From Saprospiraceae bacterium UBA7328 (GTDB lineage Bacteria > Bacteroidota > Bacteroidia > Chitinophagales > Saprospiraceae): a DNA stretch of 5,271 bases. Both the position numbers and the translations under genes were made by a program. Where the stretch lies: the NCBI GenBank assembly GCA_002471345.1, contig DKPS01000006.1:1-5271 (forward strand), in the 5' to 3' direction. The notes under the pieces were generated by a model, which saw only the letters and a program-made list of their open reading frames with translations, had not been told where the DNA came from and ran no database searches. The first letter of the stretch is position 1; the number at the start of each line of letters is the position of its first letter. This document shows positions 1-5,271 of the stretch, piece by piece.

Positions 1-1
1 A

Positions 2-1447
2 GGACATACTCTAAATGAAGTGGAATCAGGCCATCTACAACCTGCTTATGGTTCAGGACCACATCATCAACCAGAACATTCTTATGGAAGTGGATGGTAC
101 AGCCAATCCGAATATGTTGACATTTTAAAATACGCTGCTGCACGACATATTGAAGTCATTCCAGAATTTGACATGCCAGGACATGCCAGAGCTGCTATCA
201 TAGCAATGAAAGTACGCTATAATAGATATATGGAAAATGGGGATAAGGACGAAGCCGAACGATATCTGCTCAGTGATCCGAATGACGAATCAGAATACAA
301 CTCAGCACAAGGATATGGAGATAATAGTTTTTGCGTATGCAGAGAGTCTACATTCACATTTGTAGAGAAAGTCCTTCAGGAGGTCATTGCTATGCATGAT
401 GAAGCTGGTGCTCCTCTCAAGACTTTCCATAGTGGAGGAGATGAAGTAGGATATGGTTCGTGGCATAAGTCTCCACTTTGCCAAGCCTTTATCAAGGCAA
501 ATAGTGAATCTATTTCTCATACGGATGAACTTCAACCTTATTTCACCGAAAGATATATGAATATCATTTCTAAGTATGGATTAGTTACAGCTGGATGGGA
601 AGAATATGCTCTCAAAAGCAGTAGTGAAGGCCACAATGGGAAAGAGCTCAATCCAAAGTTCTTTGATCGGAATATGCAACCATATGTGTGGAATGCTACA
701 TGGGGATGGGGCCGAGAAGATATGGCTTACAAGCTTGCCAATGCAGGGCACAAAGTGGTGATGTGTAATAGTGCACAGATGTATTTTGACATGGCCTATA
801 ACATGGACTCAGATGAGTCAGGACTAATGTGGACAGGAATGGTTGATGCAACTAATCCTTTCTATCTTGTACCTGAAGATGTATATGCAATCCCTCAAAA
901 AAAGAATAATATTGGAGCTGTGGTAAGTGATGATTTATTCACTGATCATGTACGTCTTACCGAAGAAGGAAAGAAAAATATATTAGGAATACAGGGGCAC
1001 TTATGGAGTGAAACTGTCACCTCTAATGATAAAATTCAATACTATTTATTTCCTAAATCTTTAAGTCTATCAGAACGATCTTGGAATGCCTATCCTGATT
1101 GGGCGACAATTCCAAATAAAGAAGAAAGATGGAACGAAATGCAAAAAGATTGGGGACAATTTGCCAATACAATTGGCCAACATCATATGCCAATTATGGA
1201 TCACATCTGGGGAGGCATCAATTATCGAATTCCACTTCCAGGGATTAGCATCATAGAAGGAATGGTTCATGCAAATGTGAGATATCCAGGCCTAACCTTG
1301 AGGTATACAACTGATGGTAGTGAGGTGAATGAACATAGTCCTAAATATGAGAATCCATTTTCATTAAGCCAAGAAACAAAAATCATAAAGATGAAATCCT
1401 TTGCTCAAAATGGAAGAAGGAGTCGTGAAAGCGCTCTAGAGTTATAA
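2..1447 (+). CDS. Beta-N-acetylhexosaminidase, GH20 chitobiase type (C-terminal part; 5' end outside window)
   Basis: This is a glycoside hydrolase family 20 enzyme that removes terminal GlcNAc (or GalNAc) from chitin-type oligosaccharides. The frame is open to the left edge, so the GTG at position 20 is not the start; 481 codons are visible. EFDMPGH (166-186) is the conserved GH20 strand with its active-site His. FHSGGDEV (425-448) carries the catalytic Asp-Glu pair at 440-445, equivalent to Asp539-Glu540 of Serratia chitobiase. Expected sugar-pocket residues follow: the Trp of AGWEEY (596-598), Tyr and Asp of YFDMAY (782-790), and Trp and Glu of GHLWSET (1004-1012). The long insertion after EFDMPGH and the C-terminal beta-sandwich (about 1220-1447, with NYRIPLPG and LRYTTDGS) match the large multidomain chitobiases rather than small hexosaminidases. 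The substrate-binding Arg, the N-terminal domains and any signal peptide lie outside the window. Family is certain; exact substrate and cell location are inferred. Confidence 0.95.
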   Translation, partial: GHTLNEVESGHLQPAYGSGPHHQPEHSYGSGWYSQSEYVDILKYAAARHIEVIPEFDMPGHARAAIIAMKVRYNRYMENGDKDEAERYLLSDPNDESEYNSAQGYGDNSFCVCRESTFTFVEKVLQEVIAMHDEAGAPLKTFHSGGDEVGYGSWHKSPLCQAFIKANSESISHTDELQPYFTERYMNIISKYGLVTAGWEEYALKSSSEGHNGKELNPKFFDRNMQPYVWNATWGWGREDMAYKLANAGHKVVMCNSAQMYFDMAYNMDSDESGLMWTGMVDATNPFYLVPEDVYAIPQKKNNIGAVVSDDLFTDHVRLTEEGKKNILGIQGHLWSETVTSNDKIQYYLFPKSLSLSERSWNAYPDWATIPNKEERWNEMQKDWGQFANTIGQHHMPIMDHIWGGINYRIPLPGISIIEGMVHANVRYPGLTLRYTTDGSEVNEHSPKYENPFSLSQETKIIKMKSFAQNGRRSRESALEL

Positions 1448-1479
1448 TAAGAAGTTATAGACATATAAGGCTTCGAATT

Positions 1480-1953
1480 ATGGCTAACCTTGCTGATAGA
1501 TTAAAAGATTCAATCAACACATACAGTCCTCTACTAGAGCTAATTACTCATGAATTGGCAGCTCAGAAACCGAACCCACTTAAATGGTCAAGAAAAGAAA
1601 TACTGGGTCACCTTATTGATTCTGCTGCAAATAATCATCAACGATTTGTAAGAATTCAAGGTCAAGAAGAACTGACATTTCAAGGCTATGATCAGGACAT
1701 GTGGGTAAAAATACAAGGATATCAAAATCAGAAATGGAAGGATATCATTACCCTTTGGTATCAGTTGAACATGCACTTAGCATCTATCATTAGCCTTATT
1801 CCACATACTGTGCTTACACAAAGTAGAATGAATCATAATTTACATCAAATTGCTTTCAAAACTGTACCTCAAAATGAGTGTACTAACCTAGCCTATTTTA
1901 TCAATGATTATATAGATCATATGAAACAAATTATTGAGTATCCATATGATTAA
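1480..1953 (+). CDS. DinB superfamily (DinB_2-like) protein
   Basis: A 157-residue protein with no signal peptide, so probably cytoplasmic. It has the length and pattern of DinB/YfiT-type four-helix bundles, whose members bind a divalent metal and in some cases act as thiol-dependent transferases (for example bacillithiol transferases). The sequence WSRKEILGHLIDSA (residues 36-49) is the typical second-helix motif, with His44 as first metal ligand. NNHQRFVRIQ (51-60) and the YDQDMW segment (70-75) are also characteristic of this group. DYIDHMKQI (143-151) matches the last helix with His147, but the position where relatives carry another His is Gln/Ile here. The ATG start is 32 bases after the GH20 stop with no obvious ribosome binding site, which is common in Bacteroidota; co-transcription with the hexosaminidase is likely. 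Neither the context nor the sequence reveals the substrate. Confidence 0.85.
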   Translation: MANLADRLKDSINTYSPLLELITHELAAQKPNPLKWSRKEILGHLIDSAANNHQRFVRIQGQEELTFQGYDQDMWVKIQGYQNQKWKDIITLWYQLNMHLASIISLIPHTVLTQSRMNHNLHQIAFKTVPQNECTNLAYFINDYIDHMKQIIEYPYD

Positions 1954-1958
1954 CTTGA

Positions 1959-3071
1959 CTATCCCAAAGAAAGCATCTGAAGAATCTGCTCTCGTCTTAA
2001 AGCTAAAAATGGAAATAGATCTTCAATTGAAGTATCCTCATCAGAATCATTGTTTTGAGGGATATTCTCTTTAAAGGAAGAGTGATATGGCATTAATTTT
2101 TCCAGAGCAGTTTTATGATATTCAAAGTTTAGAATATCTCTGGCATTCCACTCTTTTTCTGATATAAGAGCCATCATCTTGTCAGATGGAAGATTAATAG
2201 TATAGCCCTTTGAATTAGCAGGTAGATAATCGTAAGTGACAGCAGGGTTATATTCTACAATATCTTGGCGATCTAAACCAGTTATTCTAGCTATCTCATC
2301 AAATGTGATATATTCATATACTGGAATTCCTGCTAACTCTACATGATCATTTTTATGATTTCTTTTCGATTTAGCATGTTCCTGATAGTATATATTGAGG
2401 TACGCCGCGGCTGCTAGTCTAGAAGCATATCTTGTAGATTCCCTAGGTAGCTCTCCTTTTACTATTTCATACTTCTCACTATTGCAATGCCTCATTGCTT
2501 TTCTCAAAGCTGTTGGACCGAAATTATATGCAACTAGAGCTAAATTCCAATCTTCGAATTCCTGGTGCAATTCATCTAAATAATCAAATGCAACTTTACT
2601 TGCCAATAATGGATCAAACCTTTCATCTACATATCTGTCAATGATTAATCCATGTGACTTTGCAGTAGTTCTCATCAGTTGCCAAACTCCCACTGCTCCT
2701 CTGCTGGAAAAAGACCAGGGGTCCATATTGGACTCAACTATGGCGATATTCTTTAAAACTTTAGGGAGACCTTTCTGATCAAGCATGTGATCATATTGAT
2801 CAAAATATGGGTTACTTCTTTCTACAATTCTTCTGGCTCCTGGCAGATAAGAATAGGTGTATATGTCCAATAGCCTTTTGGTCTCTCTAGTAAATGGCAG
2901 ATCAACACTAGGTTCAATTGCATCTAATCTCAATTGAGCAGTCCTGTCATCCAGTCTATTCTTCTTCGCATCAATAACCCCTGCAAAGACTGAAGTACTT
3001 AGTACAATGATTAATATAGATAAGATGAGTGTTCTCAAATAAGGAAATGTTCTATGGTAAATAATTTGCAC
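1959..3071 (-). CDS. Secreted lytic transglycosylase, MltD-like, SLT domain (family GH23)
   Basis: A peptidoglycan lytic transglycosylase that would cut the MurNAc-GlcNAc bond to form 1,6-anhydro-MurNAc ends. As called it has 370 residues. A hydrophobic stretch (LILSILIIVLSTSVFA, residues 15-30) followed by Gly is a signal peptide, most likely type I with cleavage after SVFA. The SLT domain spans roughly 92-225: IAIVESNMDP holds the catalytic Glu113, SRGAVGVWQLM (123-133) is the usual second motif, and ALVAYNFGP (178-186) the third. Residues 252-296 (YITFDEIARITGLD, then VEYNPA and TINLP) resemble the LysM-like module found after the SLT domain in MltD proteins, though degenerate. The tail (335-370) is acidic with no recognised domain. 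The start is GTG at 3071, limited by an in-frame TAA 18 bases upstream; TTG at 3038 is an alternative and would give a compact signal peptide. The gene converges on the DinB gene. Confidence 0.92.
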   Translation of the reverse strand: MQIIYHRTFPYLRTLILSILIIVLSTSVFAGVIDAKKNRLDDRTAQLRLDAIEPSVDLPFTRETKRLLDIYTYSYLPGARRIVERSNPYFDQYDHMLDQKGLPKVLKNIAIVESNMDPWSFSSRGAVGVWQLMRTTAKSHGLIIDRYVDERFDPLLASKVAFDYLDELHQEFEDWNLALVAYNFGPTALRKAMRHCNSEKYEIVKGELPRESTRYASRLAAAAYLNIYYQEHAKSKRNHKNDHVELAGIPVYEYITFDEIARITGLDRQDIVEYNPAVTYDYLPANSKGYTINLPSDKMMALISEKEWNARDILNFEYHKTALEKLMPYHSSFKENIPQNNDSDEDTSIEDLFPFLALRREQILQMLSLG

Positions 3072-3073
3072 TG

Positions 3074-3081
3074 CAAAATTA
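3074..3081 (-). promoter_or_regulatory. Possible Bacteroidota -7 promoter box
   Basis: On the minus strand the bases read TAATTTTG, a full match to the Bacteroidota -7 consensus TAnnTTTG. It sits 2 bases upstream of the GTG of the lytic transglycosylase. If used, transcription would begin at about the GTG, giving either a leaderless message or a leader of about 30 bases to the alternative TTG start at 3038. I see no clear -33 TTG-type element at the right distance, and an eight-base AT-rich match can arise by chance, so this is only a candidate. Confidence 0.25.
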
Positions 3082-3092
3082 GGGGTTTACCC

Positions 3093-3113
3093 GTTAAAGA
3101 ATTCGAATTTAAC
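3093..3113. repeat. Imperfect inverted repeat upstream of the lytic transglycosylase gene
   Basis: GTTAAA (3093-3098) and TTTAAC (3108-3113) are inverted copies. Between them lies the perfect palindrome AATTCGAATT (3100-3109), which overlaps the right arm. The element is 22-42 bases upstream of the GTG. It could be an operator or form a small hairpin. The surrounding DNA is AT-rich, so chance is a real possibility, and no regulator gene is nearby. The rest of the 192-base gap (3072-3264) holds no terminator I can recognise and only a 27-codon plus-strand reading frame of doubtful status. Confidence 0.3.
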
Positions 3114-3264
3114 AATTACTTAATGTGGTACAAATAAGATTGCACATAAATGGTTTTAGTCGGAAGTAAAGCGGATGAACAAGAACGAAAGACGAAGTTT
3201 ATTTGGATAGATGGGATGGTTAATCAGTTCTGAAATGTTAAATAGATTCCTTCCCTTGCTTCAT

Positions 3265-4092
3265 TCAATAAGATATCTGGTCTTTTGCAGGGCTTGAATG
3301 ATGAATAGTCACTACCTCTAGGGTGCCATCATAATTGCCCATTCTTGGGTCTAAAAAGATACCAATTTGATTGATTCCTGATCCACCAAGTTGTACTGGG
3401 CCAAAGCCTTCACCTGCAACATCCACCCATGCTGAACCTCCAGTGTATGCCAGATTTAAGGATGTAACTTTTTCATCACCTAGCTGATCTAAGACATATC
3501 CCCACATCTGCTTTGACCCTTCATAAATCATATTGTGATAATTGCCTGTGAGGACAATTATTATGTTGGAAGGCAGCCTCTTGGCTTCTTGAATAACCTT
3601 TTGGGCCATTTCTAAATCTCTATTTCCGGAATTCGGATTGTCTATAAGGACTACGTTTATTTTTTCACCACTTGACTTCAGTCTTCGAGCATATTCTATC
3701 AATTCTAACATGGCTTCACTTGCCCTACCATCTTGATATTCCCTGGACCAAAAAGGTAGATCCAGAATACTTCTTTTGTCTTTTGTCCTTCCTTTAGATT
3801 CTAAATATTCATCAATTGTGCCTTGATCTGATTGGGGTAACTCCAGGCCTATGGTTACGTCCAAATCTTTGCGTAAGGCATTACAAGCCATTATTCCGAT
3901 ATATTCAGGGCCTTCTTTGGTACCATGGATTTCTCCTAATAGAACTACTTGACCAGGAATTAGAATTTTATCAAGTCCATTTAATGGATTGCAACTTTTA
4001 ATCTGTTCTTGATCAGAACAACTAAATAAAAACCACAAAGTCGTAAAAGTCGATATTTTACAAAGGGTAATTGAAATGTTGAACAAGTGCAT
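3265..4092 (-). CDS. ChaN/TIKI-like (heme-binding uptake or erythromycin-esterase-like fold) lipoprotein, function unknown
   Basis: A 275-residue predicted lipoprotein. After a short hydrophobic stretch, LFSC forms a lipobox with the lipidated Cys at residue 25; the following SDQEQ is acidic, compatible with outer-membrane or surface placement. The body resembles the ChaN/TIKI/erythromycin-esterase-like superfamily: VVLLGEIHGT (49-58) with a Glu-x-His pair, IGLELP (81-86), FW plus QDGR (114-123), VVLIDNP (147-153), a following Arg-Asp (158-159), LTGNYHN (181-187) and GGSAW (218-222). I recall the same motif order in a widespread family of uncharacterised proteins from Xanthomonadales and myxobacteria. 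ChaN itself binds heme, but whether this protein binds heme or hydrolyses something is not shown. The ATG at 4092 was chosen; a GTG at 4107 would add five residues (MLTFP). The upstream T9SS-cargo gene ends about 36 bases before this start, suggesting one transcript. Confidence 0.8.
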   Translation of the reverse strand: MHLFNISITLCKISTFTTLWFLFSCSDQEQIKSCNPLNGLDKILIPGQVVLLGEIHGTKEGPEYIGIMACNALRKDLDVTIGLELPQSDQGTIDEYLESKGRTKDKRSILDLPFWSREYQDGRASEAMLELIEYARRLKSSGEKINVVLIDNPNSGNRDLEMAQKVIQEAKRLPSNIIIVLTGNYHNMIYEGSKQMWGYVLDQLGDEKVTSLNLAYTGGSAWVDVAGEGFGPVQLGGSGINQIGIFLDPRMGNYDGTLEVVTIHHSSPAKDQISY

Positions 4093-4128
4093 AGGGAAAG
4101 TTAACACTTAGATTTTATATCTATTAAT

Positions 4129-5271
4129 CTAAAATGCTATTATCTTTTGAGAGTATTCTCTTTTACTTAAAGTGGTTCGAAGCAAATATACCCCAGGAAG
4201 CAATTTCTTATTTGATAGCGATAATTCCATTTTATGACTGTCTCCTCCTCTTGGAGTGCTTTGATTACTGACAATAGTCTGACCTAATAAGGAATGTAAA
4301 CTGATGGATATATTCTCTCGACTTCTAAGATTTTCTTTTTCTAAGACTACGGTAAGAGAAGAAGAGTTGTCAATACTAAAGGGATTAGGCCATGTTCTGA
4401 TTTTTAATGGATTCTGTTCTTTTACTTCTATTGAAGATGTAGATATTCCTTCTTTAATGTTCAACACCCGTCCCAAAGAAACATTCGCTTTCACATTGAC
4501 TTCTCCGCTCGGCCACAATACAATTATGCTATCAGCAATCTCAGCATCACCCATCCCAAAATGAACTAGTCTACTGTTCTGACCGCTATATCCTGATTGT
4601 GAATTTGCCATTCTAGTTTGCCATTTCACTTGGCCCTGGATAGACCCTTTTATTTTCACAGTAGCTCCGATTCCATCCCTGTTAGATTCTACTCCTTCTA
4701 GTTTTATTTTGAGCCAGTTATTCTCATTCCCATTATTGAGATACATATCATTGGTTTGTTGGAGATCATTTGCATTCTTCTTACAGTTAGCTATCATCAA
4801 ATCTATAAAGCCATCATTATTTATATCTCCCCAGGCTACACCGTATGAGCAAATATCTCTTACTACACTAAATATTTCATCATTCTTTACTAATGTTCCA
4901 TCACCTAGATTCTCATATATAAAGTTCTTCTGATCATCACAAAACCCATTAGTTACCACAAGGTCGAGATCTCCATCATTGTCATAATCACCAAAAGCTG
5001 AACCATTTGTACATCCCCCATCCAAATGAATAGTCCCATTTATATTTTGATCAAAATTTCCGTTGTCATTGATGAAAAGCTTATTTCCGGCTCCTCTTGT
5101 TATGCCAGTATTTCCTATAAAAACATCAAAGTCTCCGTCAGAATCTATATCTCCCCAACTGCTCGAAAATGTACTCCTTCCAGTACCTAATACTTTCGAA
5201 GAGAAAGTTCCATCTCCATTATTGAGATATAGGATATTAGCTTCATTATTTTCATTGGTAACAAAGAGGTC
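4129..5271 (-). CDS. Secreted FG-GAP/VCBS repeat protein with ASPIC/UnbV domain and T9SS type A sorting domain (C-terminal part)
   Basis: The frame stays open to the right edge, so the gene is 5'-truncated; 380 codons are visible, and the TTG at 5025 is an internal Leu codon. Three beta-propeller-type repeats carry calcium loops: DIDSDGDFD (fragment residues 41-49), DYDNDGDLD (95-103) and DINNDGFID (149-157), each preceded by a blade strand such as NILYLNNGDGTF. Residues 186-257 form an ASPIC/UnbV domain, with RDGIGATVKIKG, the SGYSGQNSRLVHFGMG segment and VLWPSGEV. The last 94 residues (287-380) are a Por-type C-terminal sorting domain: WPNPF at 294-298, LLGQTI at 328-333 and LPGVYLLR at 358-365. 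This indicates export by the type IX secretion system and surface attachment or release. Such proteins are thought to act in adhesion or ligand binding; the ligand here is unknown. Two of the repeats have paired cysteines around the loop. Confidence 0.93.
   Translation of the reverse strand, partial: DLFVTNENNEANILYLNNGDGTFSSKVLGTGRSTFSSSWGDIDSDGDFDVFIGNTGITRGAGNKLFINDNGNFDQNINGTIHLDGGCTNGSAFGDYDNDGDLDLVVTNGFCDDQKNFIYENLGDGTLVKNDEIFSVVRDICSYGVAWGDINNDGFIDLMIANCKKNANDLQQTNDMYLNNGNENNWLKIKLEGVESNRDGIGATVKIKGSIQGQVKWQTRMANSQSGYSGQNSRLVHFGMGDAEIADSIIVLWPSGEVNVKANVSLGRVLNIKEGISTSSIEVKEQNPLKIRTWPNPFSIDNSSSLTVVLEKENLRSRENISISLHSLLGQTIVSNQSTPRGGDSHKMELSLSNKKLLPGVYLLRTTLSKREYSQKIIAF

Noticed and set aside
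302..535. Minus-strand open frame inside the GH20 gene (another lies at 1070-1270).
   Set aside because: Antisense to conserved GH20 sequence including the catalytic region; the translation has no recognisable motif and is explained by the real gene.
1588..1776. Minus-strand open frame inside the DinB gene.
   Set aside because: Lies opposite the conserved His motif of the DinB protein and has no features of its own.
2395..2583. Plus-strand open frame inside the lytic transglycosylase gene; similar ones lie at 3816-4001, 4304-4564 and 4709-4933 in the other minus-strand genes.
   Set aside because: All are shadows of well-supported minus-strand genes with recognisable domains.
3175..3210. 11-codon frame MNKNERRSLFG on the plus strand in the intergenic gap.
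   Set aside because: Too short to support, and overlaps the longer 27-codon frame in another phase.
4108..4132. Inverted repeat TTAGATT/AATCTAA between the T9SS-cargo gene and the lipoprotein gene, considered as a terminator.
   Set aside because: The stem is 7 bases with one G-C pair and an 11-base loop, and no T-run follows on the minus strand; too weak to call in AT-rich DNA.
4183..4190. TATATTTG on the minus strand, a match to the Bacteroidota -7 box upstream of the lipoprotein gene.
   Set aside because: It lies inside the coding sequence for the conserved LPGVYLLR motif of the sorting domain and has no -33 element at a suitable distance.
4800..5160. Similar DNA segments recurring at about 4808-4840, 4965-5000 and 5128-5160, considered as a DNA repeat array.
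   Set aside because: They encode the repeated calcium-binding loops of the FG-GAP/VCBS domains, so the similarity is explained at protein level.

Overview
The window looks like a piece of a Bacteroidota chromosome, probably from a free-living, polymer-degrading lineage. Three things support this. The gene at the right edge ends in a type IX secretion (Por) C-terminal sorting domain. None of the start codons is preceded by a clear Shine-Dalgarno sequence. The DNA is AT-rich throughout, with compositionally similar genes. Genus-level placement is not possible from the sequence alone. There are five protein genes, two of them cut by the window edges. I see no rRNA, tRNA, CRISPR array, insertion sequence or phage gene.

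Layout. At the left, on the plus strand, is the C-terminal part of a chitobiase-type GH20 beta-N-acetylhexosaminidase (2-1447). After 32 bases it is followed by a DinB-superfamily four-helix protein (1480-1953), probably in the same transcript. Everything to the right is on the minus strand. A secreted MltD-like lytic transglycosylase (3071-1959) converges on the DinB gene with only 5 bases between the stop codons. A 192-base non-coding stretch (3072-3264) lies upstream of it. Next comes a ChaN/TIKI-like lipoprotein (4092-3265) of unknown function. Directly upstream of that is the C-terminal part of a large secreted FG-GAP/VCBS plus ASPIC/UnbV protein with a T9SS sorting domain (5271-4129). 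The last two genes are about 36 bases apart and probably co-transcribed.

How the genes might relate. GH20 enzymes release terminal N-acetylhexosamine from chitin-type oligosaccharides, and lytic transglycosylases cut the MurNAc-GlcNAc backbone of peptidoglycan. Both therefore act on GlcNAc polymers outside the cytoplasm, but they lie on opposite strands and nothing in the sequence shows co-regulation. The lipoprotein and the T9SS cargo are both predicted to be cell-envelope or surface proteins.

I did not find a convincing new system. The most interesting leads are modest: paired cysteines flanking two calcium loops in the FG-GAP protein, a small operon pairing that protein with an uncharacterised ChaN-like lipoprotein, an uncertain start codon in the lytic transglycosylase with a Bacteroidota-type promoter box nearby, and a DinB protein that seems to lack its third metal-binding histidine.
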